NCBI GenBank assembly: GCA_944989445.1
Contig: CALYLW010000319.1
Coordinates: forward strand, 199,001 to 263,000
Direction of reading: 5' to 3'
DNA from: Ampullaceana balthica
Lineage: Eukaryota > Mollusca > Gastropoda > Lymnaeidae
Length of the DNA: 64,000 nt
A program made the translations under genes and the position numbers. Of this stretch, positions 21,830 through 33,545 are shown one piece after another (position 1 is the first letter of the stretch; every line of letters starts with the position of its first letter). A model generated the notes under the pieces. The model worked only from the letters and a program-made list of their open reading frames with translations. It was not told the origin of the DNA and ran no database searches.

Positions 21830-24240
21830 TGTATGTTGTATCCATCCATCTTTCCATCCATCTATCCTTCCTTCAAAACTTGAAACGTAAAATTATACCA
21901 CTTCTGATGGTCCTAGAGATCTAAAAGGTTTACCACAGATAGATCTTGGATGACAATGCATTGTATCAAAATTTCAGATCGATCGAATGTACCGTAATGA
22001 AATTAATCAATTTTTAGTTTATCTCTATTTATCACTATTTCGAATGTATAGTCGTCTGCTAGGGTTGACCTCCACGGCTCACTGGTTTCACTCTAGCCCT
22101 CGTAAATTCCCGTGTTTACATCAAGGACAGGGGAATCCAGCGCGTTTCAGTCTGTAAATGTTTGTAAATAAAAGCGTGTCCTTTTTAAAAAAAGATTTTT
22201 TTTACATTTTACTTATTTTTATTTTATCTATAGTCTATATATAAGCATCGGTACCCGTCTGCTTTGTTGACATCCATGAGTTCACCACGTGAACACAACA
22301 CCTTGGTATAAAACGTTGGGTGGGCGCTTATGAGGTGTTTGGTATAAAAAAAAATAGTGGTACAAAATATGTGTGGGCTTCAGACGTGAATTTTAAAAAG
22401 TTTTTATTATAAGTTTTAAAAAATAGCTGTAAAAACAAAGTTTTTGACTATAAATCCCTTATATATGAGACATAACTAAAAGTAGTGATTATGTTAAAAG
22501 CGTGTCCTTTTTAAAAAAAAGATTTTTTAAATATTTAATTTTTTACACGCTTTTATTATTACACGCTTTTATTTAAGTCACACTGTTTGTATGTTGTATC
22601 CATCCATCCATCCTTCCTTCCTTCAAATCTTGCAACGTAAAATTAAACCACTTCTGATGGTCCTAGAGATCTCAAAATTTTACCACAGATAGATCTTGGA
22701 TGACAATGCATTGTATCAAAATGTCAGATCGATCGAATGTACCGTAATTAAATTAATCAATTTTTAGTTTGTCTCTATTTATCACAATTTAGAATGTATA
22801 GTCGTCTGCTAGAGTTGACCTCCACGGCTCACTGGTTTCACTCCAGCCTTCGTTTACCAAATTCCCGAGTTTTTACATCAAGGGCAGGGGAGATCAGCGC
22901 GTTTCAGTCTGTAAATGTTTGTAAATAAAAGCGTGTCCTTTTTAAAAAAAGATTTTTTTACATTTTATTATTTTACTTATTTAAGTCACACTGTTTGTAT
23001 GTTATATCCATCCATCCATCCTTCCTTCCTTCAAATCTTGTAACGTAAAATTAAACCACTTGTGATGGTCCTAGAGATCTCAAAATTTTACCACATATAG
23101 ATCGTGGATGACAATGCATTGTATCAAAATTTCAGATCGATCGAATGTACCGTAATTAAATTAATGCACTTTTAGTTTTTAGTTTTTGTCTATATAAAAT
23201 ATTATCACTCGCGTCAATGAACCATGCCTCAATTCGCCCTAGAGGGATACAATTATTATAACTTTAAAAAGTACTATCAACATCAAGTCTTGCTGGCCGA
23301 AATATAAGCGTGATCGATTGCCGACATGGGGGTACGAGGTTCAACTTTCAGTTAGGGAAAATGTTTTTTTTTGTTATTATACATAAATTTGTAATGAATA
23401 ATCTTTCTTTTTACCACTATCACATTTAAGTTATTGACAGTGAAGTTTAACTAATTAAATTGAATTGATAAGGTCGAAAAATCAATTTTAAAAAATTGTT
23501 GATACTAAAAAGTAGAAAATAAAATAATGTAAAAAAAATCTTTTTTTAAAAGGACAAGTTTTTATTTACACATAGAAAGTGCACTAAAAAGAAGAAAATA
23601 AAAATTTTCTATGAAAACAGGTGAAATCGGTGAACCTATCTACTGCACATAAAAGCGTGGGGCGTTCATCACAACTCTCTATCGTGTACACGGCTGCGAA
23701 ACATAAAAACAAATTTGTATGAATATTAATAAACAGTAAAAGTTTCACAACTTTGATCATATAAATGCTACTATCACATTAATTAGAAATATGTATCTAT
23801 ATGTAGAGAATAGTTGCAATGAGAAATGATTTTTGATAGGCGCCGAAAGGCTGCGAAACATAAAAACAAATTTGTGATGGGCACCGGACGCTTTTATGTG
23901 CAGTAGATAGTTTCACCGATTTCACCTGTTTTCATAGAAAAATTTTATTTTCTTCTTTTTAGTGCACTTTCTATATGCAAATAAAAGCGTTTTCTTTTTT
24001 AAAAAAAAGATTTTTTTACATTATTTTATTTATTATATACTTGCTTTCGTGTCTGTCTGTCCGCAATTTTTCAAATTTACAAACGTAAAATTAAACCACT
24101 TCTGATGGTCCTAGAGAGCTCAAAACTTTACCACTGATAGATCTTGGATGACAATGCATTGTATCAAAATTTCAGATCGATCGAATGTACCGTAATTAAA
24201 TTAATGCATTTCTTAGTTTGTCTTCATATAAGCCTCTGTA
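21830..24240. repeat. Four copies of a dispersed repeat
   Basis: The block containing TCCATCCATC, CTTCTGATGGTCCTAGAGAT, GGATGACAATGCATTGTATC and GATCGATCGAATGTACCGTA recurs near 21840-22020, 22580-22780, 23000-23170 and 24060-24210. An inverted copy lies at 47800-47970 and a partial one near 1130-1260. Copies are separated by AAAAGCGTGTCCTTTTTAAA-type segments. No coding function is apparent and the superfamily is unknown. Confidence 0.75.
23521..24031. repeat. Foldback element with about 130-bp inverted arms
   Basis: The left arm (about 23521-23660) contains AGTGCACTAAAAAGAAGAAA, ACAGGTGAAATCGGTGAA and ACTGCACATAAAAGCGT. The right arm (about 23880-24031) carries their inverted complements. 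The central loop of about 220 bp includes a repeated GGCTGCGAAACATAAAAACA. A relative with a different loop is at 44060-44400. Confidence 0.8.
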
Positions 24241-24832
24241 CCCGCCAGCCGTAGTTTAATTGCACGTGGCGAGTTCACCCCGTGACCTCATCGCTTTGTT
24301 ATTAAACGTTGGGCGGGCGCTAATGAGGTGTTTGGTAAAATAAATACAGGTAAAAAAAATATTTTTATAAACCATGTTTTTATTAGTGGACTATAAAGAA
24401 TAAAATAATTAAAGGTAAAAAAATGATTTATAAAAACAATGTTTTTATAAGTGGACTAAAAAGACGAAAGTAATTTAAAACTTATAAGTTCAAGTATATC
24501 GATTTAATATGACTAAAAACGTGGGGCGGGTGTTTGGTATAAAAATTAAAGATGTATAATTTAGAAGGCAAAAGAGAGATCTATATGTGAGAGAATGAGT
24601 GAACCGCATGGTAAACCTCATAAGCGTTTTTAGTCATTAAATCGAAGTACTTGAACTGATAAGTTTTAAATTATTTTTCTTCTTTTTAGTCCACTTATAA
24701 AAACGTGGTTTTTAAAAATCATTGTTTTACCTTTATTTATTCTATCAGTCAGTTTCCGGTCATTATATTGATATTTTCTTTCTTACTTCCCTTCGCAATA
24801 AGAAAACTCTCCTTTTAAAAAATGCTCCAGCA

Positions 24833-25695
24833 ATATTTGGCTCAATGATTAGGGTTGGCTCAATGATGGGGTTGGCACAATGATAAGGGTTGGCTCAATG
24901 ATTATGGTTGGCTCAATGAATAGGGTTGGCTAAATGAATATGGTAGGCTCAATGATACAATGATTGGGGTTGGCTCAATGATTGGGGTTGGCTCAATGAT
25001 TAGGGTTGGCTCAATGATTAGGGTTGGCTCAATGATACAATGATTAGGGTTGGCTCAATGATACAATGATTAGGGTTGGCTCAATGATTAGGGTTGGCTC
25101 AATGATACAATGATTAGGGTTGGCTCAATGATACAATGATTAGGGTTGGCTCAATGATTAGGGTTGGCTCAATGATTGACGTTGGGTCAACGATTGGGGT
25201 TGGCTCAATGATTAGGGTTGGCTCAATGGTTAGGGTTGGCTCAATGAATAGAGTAGGCTCAATGATTATGGTTGGCTCAATGATTATGGTTGGCTCAATG
25301 GTTAGGGTTGGCTCAATGAATATGGTAGGCTCAATTATACAATGATTGGGGTTGGCTCAATGATTGGGTTGGCTCAATGGTTAGGTTTGGCTCAATGATT
25401 AGGTTAGGCTCAATGATTGGGGTTGGCTCAATGATTGGGGTTGGCTCAATGATACAATGATTAGGGTTTGCTCAATGATACAATGATTATGGTTGGCTCA
25501 ATGATTAGGGTTGGCTCAATGATTAGGGTTGGCTCAATGATTGGGGTTGGCTCAATGATTAGGGTTGGCTCAATGATTGGGGTTGTCTCAATGATTAGGG
25601 TTGGCTCAATGATTAGGGTTGGCTCAATGATTATGGTTGGCTCAATAATTAGGGTTGGCTCAATGATTAGGGTTGGCTCAATGATTAGGGTTGCT
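24833..25695. repeat. 18-bp tandem array (ATTAGGGTTGGCTCAATG type)
   Basis: About 45 units, mostly 18 bp, with point variants and inserted ATACAATG spacers. The six-codon period creates long open frames on both strands that are not genes. Each unit includes TTAGGG by chance of the repeat word, not as a telomere. Confidence 0.95.
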
Positions 25696-25699
25696 ATGG

Positions 25700-26220
25700 T
25701 AACCAACGAAACCGGGAACTTGTTCTTCAAGAACTCATCTTTGTAAACAATACGATGTGCGAGTTCATAATACATCAGGACGTGGTCAAATGAGAAATAA
25801 GAAATGATTTTTTTTTAAATTCTCAATCTACACTCGCAGTGGGAACCAATATGAGACCAGTCATTAAAGATCTCGTGGTAAGATTTGGTGCTACACTTAC
25901 AACATTGAAATTGCTCAAATTTTCCTTAACAATTGTTTGAATCGTTCTTTCTCAATGACGACTATCCAATTCTCCAATAAAAATCATTGACTATAAGACA
26001 AGTTAGATGACTGTTGTAAGGAGTAGACCACTCGAGCTGTAATAAGAAGTATTATGTAGATGTCAACCTGCAAGGATAGACAATTGTGGCTGTATATATT
26101 AAAAATGTGGTCATTTATGGACATTATGGGATATGTCTTTAAACGGTTTTGTTTAGGCCAATGAAGAAACTAATTAAAAATTACATATTATGTTTAACCA
26201 AAGTTTTTGTCTAATGTGTT
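25700..26220. other. No gene seen
   Basis: AT-rich sequence between the 18-bp array and a MITE end. Nothing recognised. Confidence 0.5.
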
Positions 26221-26989
26221 AGGGGCCGTCCATAAATGACGTCACGCAATTTTGACCGATTTTTCACCCCTCCCCCCCCCCTCGTCACGCGTCGTCAAAA
26301 AAAGTTAGACCCCCCCCCCTCCAAAAATACGTCACAAAGCTTTGACACCCCAAAATAATAATTTTTAAAAAAAACACCTTATTTTCTATTTGAAAATGAG
26401 TATGTTTCAAATCATTTTTTTGGTCATTTAATTATTTATTTAGTGTATGTCTACATTGTAATATCGTAATACGCGTGAAGCTATGTAAAACGGCATTATA
26501 TAAATTATAAGCTAGTGCTTCTCAAACTAGTTCGTATAAGACGACTGGCAGGTATTTTTTAAATGCATTTCACCTTTACCGGTGCATTCTTTTTCCCGTT
26601 TTGACGTGATTTTCCCTGTACTGAGGTGATAGCAAAATGAGCCCCTACATGGCTTAAAGCCCAATAACATTAAGGATGATTTCGGCTTGTTTTATATAAT
26701 ACTAGAAAAATACCCGCACTTTGTAGCGGGAGTGTGCTGACCCTTTATCCAAGTATTAGTTGCTGGTTATTACAATTTTTATTTGCCAAGATAAATTTAA
26801 GATTAATCTATTTAGTTAAAATCTTATGAGAAGCAGAGATATGCCATTTTACCGCGTGAGTTGTTTTCACTTAATGCAGTGCCTTTTAAAATAACCTTAC
26901 TATTTAAAAGATATGATTTATTAAATAATGATTCTTGCCGACCATAATAACTAAATTTACATTTTCATTCCCACTTGTACAAAATTAAC

Positions 26990-27515
26990 ATAACTTACAG
27001 GTTTTCCGAAAGAGCTCTACCACCCTCGTCACTCAAAAATTTAATATATAATTACGAAACTTCATCGTATCACAATTGTAAGTTATATAATATTTGTAAC
27101 CACGTCTATGAGATAAAGAACACGTGGCACCATCCCTTTAAAAGGCAAAAGCTAAGTGACTCATAGCGCAAATAAACAAAATTATAAATGTACTTTCTAA
27201 AATAATTTTAAAAAAAAACGTTCGTATTAAAATGATATCAAAAAAATGTGCACACCATATTTAGACAATATAGAAAGCTAGCCACATAAAATAAAGTCTT
27301 GTTATAAAGTAAATGTACTGGACCAAAATAACTCCTCCTTTTGACGCATTCATAATTGCATTCACAGGGAAATAATATTTAACATTTTGTATGTCTCTAT
27401 ATTTTACGATTTATATTTACGGTTTATAAGCAATGTATATAATTTCAAAAAGGAATCATTTTTTTTGTGTTCCCTATTTCGGATAAGGAATCATATTTTG
27501 TAAATTATATTCAAT

Positions 27516-27548
<33 letters not shown>

Positions 27549-28600
27549 AGATTTTATATCTGAAAACAAGATTCAACCGTCTATTAATAAGTGCATCTTA
27601 AAAATGATTAAAAGGCAATTTTAGAAATGGCCTATGCTATTCTGAATACAAAGGAATGAACATCAAAAACATATTCAATTCGCAATTCATATTAATTAAG
27701 CGTTTTCAGGATCACTTCATTAAATTTAGTCAAGTTTTGTTAATAAATTCGGTATCGAAAGTTTATAATGTATAGTGTATATAAAGCTTAAGTAAATTGT
27801 TGTAAAGTGTAAGTTTATTTGACATAGGCCATAACTTTCAACATAAAATAAACTCGCTACATCTATGGTTTTTAATTAAATGTCGAGTTATGAATTAAAT
27901 TTTTTAAAATCCCAATTTTTAATCATTGCATGTAAAATATTAATACAATGCATCGTGAAAATAATTAAAATTAAAATAATTTAAACGCATATATGTAATA
28001 TATAAAGCTCAGTTGATATTTTTATGTTTGTTTGTATGTATCCATTAAAGAAAGGCCACTGCTTTGTTGACATTTTCCAAAAGATCTCTGCCACTGACGT
28101 CACTAAAAAAGCTCTTATATATTTACGACACTTCATCGTAACACAATTGTAATTAATACAATATTTGCAACAGCGTCTATGAGATAAAGATAATAAAGAT
28201 AAATAAAGAAATTAGGCTATATTCCTAATTTTAAAAAAAACAAAAAACAAATCAATTTTATGTTAAAAATGCATGTGAAACCATGACAATAATCGATTTT
28301 AAAAATGCCCCTATGTTAATCCATCATCAAAGGAATGAACATAACATATTCAATTCGCAATACAAAATAATAAGCGTTTTCAGGATCACTTTATTTAGTT
28401 TAATCTACTTATGTTAATAGGTCCGGTAGCCTAAGTTTAAATAGTTTGAAAAAAATACTGACACAATTATTACATAAATAGGTTTTTATTAAATGTCGAG
28501 TTATGGAACAGAAAATAATTAAAACAAATTCGCAATTAAATTTAAAAGTGTAAACAATTAAATCTAATGCATCGTGTGGCAGTTGTAATTAAATATGTTT
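26990..28600. repeat. Diverged direct duplication, about 1 kb apart
   Basis: Segments 27000-27175 and 28078-28200 share ACTTCATCGTA(A/T)CACAATTGTA and the GTCTATGAGATAAAG block. Segments near 27660-27740 and 28335-28400 share AAGGAATGAACATAA-like words and AAGCGTTTTCAGGATCACTT. Noncoding. Confidence 0.6.
27516..27548. repeat. (CA)16 microsatellite
   Basis: Uninterrupted dinucleotide tract. Confidence 0.98.
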
Positions 28601-29076
28601 ACGTGTCTATCTAATATATAGAAAGTAACAGTAAAGAAAATGACAATTCTTTGTACTACACAGCTCAAATTATGAAGCGTACACGAAAATGTGCGCACCG
28701 TAATTAGACATTATAATATATTTTGAATGCGCAGCGCTGAAAATAAAGTATTGGGGAAAAAAACGTCACCAAAAGTAACTCGCTTTGAACGGCATTTGAA
28801 CGTCCGCGTAAATTTGTTCAATACAGAAATGAGGTTAAATTTTTTATTCTTTGTCTCTGCATTTTCTGATTATTTAATTTACGGCATTCGGGCAAAAGGG
28901 ACAATTACAAAAACTAACTTAAAACCACCTTCAGGGTAAAAGGAACCGTCCTGCCAAATTTGGTCCCCGTCCGTCATTTGGTTTTTCCGTGATTGTCTAA
29001 CAGAAAGTCGAAAAGTGAAACATACAAACATACAAACATACAAAGATACAAACACCAACTGAGCTTTATATATTAG
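27996..29076. mobile_element. Element with inverted TAATATATAAAGCTCAGTTG ends
   Basis: The 20-mer at about 27997-28016 appears inverted at about 29056-29075. Both copies continue into TGTTTGTATG-type sequence. The interior is noncoding, with weak similarity to a neighbouring repeat. It is probably a non-autonomous DNA element of unknown family. Confidence 0.5.
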
Positions 29077-29225
29077 ATATATATTTTTTTTAAATTTGTC
29101 TTGTTGCCAAGCCATAGCAAGACAGCTAACGAACAATGCAGCGTTAATTTCAAAAACCATTTGATGTGATTAACCTTCGCGATTAAGCTCGAGAATAATA
29201 ATAATAATGATAAATTTATAATTTA

Positions 29226-30069
29226 CTAGGGGCAAGTACCCGGCTTCTCCCGGGTTTAACAACAACAGCAACAACAACAAAAACAACAACAGCAACAACG
29301 ACGAAAACAACAACAGAAACAGCAACAGCAACAAAACAACAAAAACAAAACAACAAAAACAACAAAATCAACAACAAAACAACAACAAAACAACAACTAC
29401 AACAACAACAGCAACACTAACAAAGCAACAACAACAAAACAACAACTACAACAGCAACAACAACAAAGCAACAACAACATGAAGGACATTGACGTCGCAG
29501 GGCAAGGGATGTGGACAACAACAACAACAGCAAAAACAACACAAAAGCAACAACAGCAACAACAACAAAAACAACACAAAAGCAACAACAACAGCAACAA
29601 CAACAAAAACAACAACAGCAACAACAACAACAAAACAACAACAAAAACATCAACAACAAAACAATAACAAAGCAACAACAAAACAACAACTACAACAATA
29701 ACAGCAACAACAACAAAGCAACAACAACAAAACAACAACAACAAAAGCAACAACAAAGCAACAACAACAAAAAAATTATTTTATGGCGATAATCGCCTTC
29801 TTGTTAATCTCGACACCAAAATGTTTATTAATTTGCGTCATTATTTTACGTCTTAATTTTCAATAATTTTTATTTTATATAGCTCATATAGGGAAAAACT
29901 ACATTTTGGGCCCCCGGGCCCCAGTATCTTATATATAAGGAACGAAACCCGTTTAATAACCTTTCCGGTATAATTTTGTGTACGTGTACCAAATTTCACG
30001 TTATTTGGTTGTCTGGATCTTGAGTTATTAGGGAACAGACAGACAACAAATGCGGCTTATATATATAGA
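29226..30069 (-). mobile_element. Non-autonomous Helitron-like element, second copy
   Basis: Same ends and same CAA-rich core as 16473-17311. On the minus strand it begins TCTATATATATAAGCC and ends in the CCCGG...CCGGG hairpin and CTAG. The two copies are nearly identical outside the CAA tracts and differ by small indels inside them. Confidence 0.85.
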
Positions 30070-31120
30070 GATATAGCGCTGTATCCCAGTAAGGAACTGA
30101 CTATGTGACTATTGATATTACAAGGATCATTCCATTGTTGATAAACGAAGAATATATAGATACAAGACGATTCCTCAAATTGATTTCGATCTTATAATGA
30201 CAGTTTTCCTGCTATGTATATTCACATCAAAGGCATTTGATCTAAAATTACCACCTTGATATCAAATCTAATGTTTTCTAAAAATTATTTGGTATGCGCT
30301 GGAAGAGGAATATGGCGAGTACTGTACGAACCCCACATTTGTGCAGGAAAGTAGGGTGTCATCTTGTGCGTCGCAAAATACAGTAATACTGCAAGTTGAA
30401 GACTGAAAAATACTATTACATTAATAAAATATCCAATATTATCATAACTTTTACTCCGAAGCTCACGAGTTTTAATGAAAAATACATGGCTACCGCTATC
30501 GGGCGGTTTAACCGAGGGGTCAGTCAGTGTAAAGCGGTAAATTATCTCTTTTGGGGTAAAAAGGGAACTCTTGGCGTTTGACCAAAAACCAATCGGACAT
30601 TTATATCAAACTTAAAACGTTTATAATTGTATCAAATAGATCCCCCCTCCCCACCCCCCCCAAAAAAAAATTAGAAAAAATTAAAAGTTGATATTCCGTG
30701 TCGTTTTGACTGAAAATATGTTTACTTAATACTATTCAGATCATTTTTAGACACCTGTCATGCTTGTAAAACTCACCAGTTTAATTTTCGTGTGCTAACG
30801 ACGCTCCCCCAAATCCCCGAGTCATGTGAGCAGGACCTCGAGTCTGGGGGGAAGGGGGGGGTGGGTAACGCACACAGAAACTTGTATATTTTGGGGTAAC
30901 GGGCAAAAAAGTTCGTGACTAGTGACTACTGCCGTGAGAGAACCAAACGGAGCGGCGGTGACATCACAAATGCTTTGATGTCAACATCAAACAAGGCAGG
31001 GTAACAATTTCATACATTCTCATGAGTGTCCCATGAGTTATAATTAGATTTAATTTTCATTTCTTGATAACTTACGCCGACCGGCGTCTGATGGCCTACC
31101 GACCGGTACTTTGAGAAGGA
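30070..31120. other. No gene seen
   Basis: Noncoding interior of the hAT-like region, with C- and G-runs near 30640 and 30845. Confidence 0.45.
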
Positions 31121-31659
31121 CTGATTAAAAAAAAATTTAAAAATCATTAAATAAATTGTAAGTGACCAAATATTTCATTGGAGGTTTTATTTTAATTTAC
31201 CCTTTTGATGTGACGTCACATTTCTTCAACCCACCTCCCTCCCCCTCGTCACACTTCGTCACAAAAGTGTAACCCCCCCTCCCCCCCTAGGTGCGTGACG
31301 TCATTTATGGACGGCCCCTTACTTTTAAAAAAAAAGAGCGTTGAAAGTGTTTACGTAGGGTTATCACAGACATGATAAACAATGATAACAATACTTACAA
31401 AAACACAGATAGAAATATCCTTTGTGGGCCAGTACAGGATCTTTGTACTGTCACCTATATTCCCATGAAAATTTTCCCCACATTTATCCTCCAACCTCAG
31501 TGGCGTAGCGAGGGGAAGGGGCAAAGGGGGCAAATGACCCGGGCGGCACTTTGCTAGGGGCGTCAAATTCCTAGTCGTTACTTAGTTTCTAACAAGGAAA
31601 ATTGTACAAGAAAGTGTACCTTTTTATCGAAATACAAGAAAAACGAATTATTAAATTAA

Positions 31660-31815
31660 TAGAAATTAATAGCATATTAATAGAATTAATAGAAATTAAT
31701 AGAATTAATAGAAATTTATAGAAATTAATAGAAATTAATAGAGATTAATAGAATTAATAGAAATTAATAGAAATTAATAGAAATTAATAGAAATTATTAG
31801 AAATTAATAGAACGT
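31660..31815. repeat. Short-unit AT-rich array
   Basis: Tandem AGAAATTAATAG / AGAATTAATAG variants. Confidence 0.9.
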
Positions 31816-31874
31816 TTCTTCTGCCAAAACTTCAAACTCCTTAGTGGCTATAAATTCTTCTTATACTAATACGT

Positions 31875-32140
31875 GGCCTATGTGTACTAATGCTAATAGT
31901 ACTAATGCTAATAATACTAATGCTAATAGTACTAATGCTAATAGTGCTAATGCTAATAGTACTAATGCTAATAGTACTAATGCTACTAGTACTAATGCTA
32001 ATAGTACTAATGCTAATAGTACTAATGCTAATAGTACTAATGCTAATAGTACTAATGCTAATAGTACTAATGCTAATAGTACTAATGCTAATAGTACTAA
32101 TGCTAATAGTTCTAATGCTAATAGTACTAATGCTAATATA
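31875..32140. repeat. 15-bp tandem array
   Basis: About 17 units of TACTAATGCTAATAG with few changes. The five-codon period gives spurious open frames on both strands. It lies directly upstream of the putative Gypsy LTR. Confidence 0.95.
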
Positions 32141-32152
32141 ACTATATGCTAC

Positions 32153-32470
32153 TTGTGGCCATCTGCTAGAGTATGTTTTACTGCAGGGACACGCCGGTGG
32201 GCCAGTAACACACTGCCCCTGGTCTGTGATAGTGTACATACTGTGCATACCCACAGTACCCACATAGCGCCGCACCATGTGCACCGCACCGAGATGCACT
32301 GGGAAGTAGTGACTGAGTGACGTATTGGTGCGTTGTGTGTTGTTCCGGTCCCAACGTAAAAAGTGTTTGGTTGCAGAATTATAAAAACAAATAAACCTTG
32401 ATAACTATAATCCTCCACCTTATTGTTGACTATAAAATACTGTATATTAGAAGCCTACACACGGCTACAG
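32153..32470 (+). mobile_element. Putative 5' LTR of a Gypsy element
   Basis: The region starts TGTGGCC and ends CTACA just before TTTTGGCGCTGCGAGCAGGG, a primer-binding-site-like sequence beginning TGG at 32474. AATAAA lies near 32390. No second LTR copy is present, because the element lacks its 3' part, so the left border is only a guess. Confidence 0.4.
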
Positions 32471-32544
32471 TTTTGGCGCTGCGAGCAGGGTTCTAAAGTG
32501 AGGATAGTTTGTGATAAGTAGTGAATTGTTTGAAATTCTCAGCT

Positions 32545-33513
32545 ATGGAACAGGAACAATTACAGTTTAGTCGTCTGCCAAAGCTACCGAAGTTCACGGG
32601 TGACAGCGGGGCAGAACCCTTCGTGAAAGAGGCACGACTGTTACTACAATTACAGCCCATGCCCTCTGCCGCTGCGGTTACCTGGATCATAGGCGCCTTA
32701 GAGGGGCGTGCCCGCCAGGAAGTGTTGGACCGGGCACCTGACGAGATCAATACCCCTGAGAAACTGTTACGTCTGATAGTGCAGACATGGGGTGAGCAGA
32801 GAGACGCAAGCACTCTAACAGCAGCCTTCTACCGACGTCAACAGGGCCTGGGTGAGACAGTCGAAGATTACTCAGCGGCTTTAAGAAGTCTGTTTCAACT
32901 GGCGAACTCTGCACGACCTGGCATCTTGGCGGACGACATGCTCCGAGATGCCTTCATCCAAGGCCTTCAGCCAGCTGCCCTACGTCGTGACATACGAGCA
33001 TATGCCAGATTGCACGCTGGCAGCTCTTATGAGCAAGTCCGGAAGGAGGCTCAACGCTGGATGAGAGAGGACTTCTCTGATGTCGCCGCAGCTGCTCAGC
33101 TCTCCGCAGTATCTCTCCCCGACTTGGCACAGATGACACAACAACTAATGGCCCACATAGACCAGCAGGTCGCAGCTGTGGCAGACAGTCTCCACCAGTC
33201 GATTCGCCAGCAGCGAGGGGACATGGACTTTTACGGTGTCCACTGTCCACCAGCTCCCAGACAGCCTAGTCTGGATCCACGACGACATCTGCAGACCGCA
33301 CGCAGACAGTCCAATCAACCCCAGGGACCATCTCCGCGGGGCACCCTGACCTGCATGTGGTGCAATCGAAGAGGTCACATAGAAGACGAGTGCCAGGCCA
33401 AAAAGAGGTACGTTGCTAACCAAAATAATGCACCCCAACAACATCCTCAGCAGCAGCTGCCTAGACAACAGATCACCCAAAGAAGACAACCTGTGAACCA
33501 GGGAAACTTCTAA
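32545..33513 (+). CDS. gag: Gypsy-type Gag polyprotein
   Basis: An intact frame of 322 codons from ATG 32545 to TAA 33511-33513. In-frame codons upstream of this ATG lack another ATG. The N-terminal two thirds are capsid-like (LPKFTGDSGAEPFVKEARLL, ALEGRARQEVL, then DAFIQGL), as in Ty3/Gypsy Gag. The C-terminal part has a CCHC zinc knuckle, CMWCNRRGHIEDEC, for RNA binding, and a Gln-rich tail. Gag assembles the particle in which reverse transcription occurs. The last codons contain a GGGAAAC slippery site leading to pol. GC content is clearly higher than in surrounding DNA. Confidence 0.92.
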   Translation: MEQEQLQFSRLPKLPKFTGDSGAEPFVKEARLLLQLQPMPSAAAVTWIIGALEGRARQEVLDRAPDEINTPEKLLRLIVQTWGEQRDASTLTAAFYRRQQGLGETVEDYSAALRSLFQLANSARPGILADDMLRDAFIQGLQPAALRRDIRAYARLHAGSSYEQVRKEAQRWMREDFSDVAAAAQLSAVSLPDLAQMTQQLMAHIDQQVAAVADSLHQSIRQQRGDMDFYGVHCPPAPRQPSLDPRRHLQTARRQSNQPQGPSPRGTLTCMWCNRRGHIEDECQAKKRYVANQNNAPQQHPQQQLPRQQITQRRQPVNQGNF

Positions 33514-33545
33514 ACCCCGTTGCGGTCAACAGACACGCAACGGGG
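33501..33545 (+). promoter_or_regulatory. -1 ribosomal frameshift signal, gag to pol
   Basis: The heptamer GGGAAAC (33501-33507) is phased G-GGA-AAC in the gag frame, fitting X-XXY-YYZ. A 7-nt spacer containing the gag stop follows. Then comes a perfect 10-bp stem (CCCCGTTGCG at 33515-33524 with CGCAACGGGG at 33536-33545) around an 11-nt loop. The pol frame is the -1 frame and is open from 33429 through the site. All three elements of a canonical programmed frameshift are present. Confidence 0.85.

Larger units (their letters stand above)
26222..31318. mobile_element. MITE apparently split by a 4.6-kb hAT-like insertion
   Basis: GGGGCCGTCCATAAATGACG starts at 26222, and its inverted partner CATTTATGGACGGCCCC ends at 31318, with TTA on both outer sides. 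The left half reaches about 26511 and the right half begins about 31132. Between them lie hAT-like ends: AGTGCTTCTCAAACT (26514) and the inverted form of AGTCCTTCTCAAAGT (31123). The two halves overlap by more than 8 bp around CATTA(A/T)ATAAATT, so two neighbouring MITE copies are an alternative explanation. Confidence 0.5.

Noticed and set aside
24833..25695. Telomere-like TTAGGG motifs
   Set aside because: TTAGGG occurs once per 18-bp unit within a different word, and many units have mutated it; this is an ordinary minisatellite.
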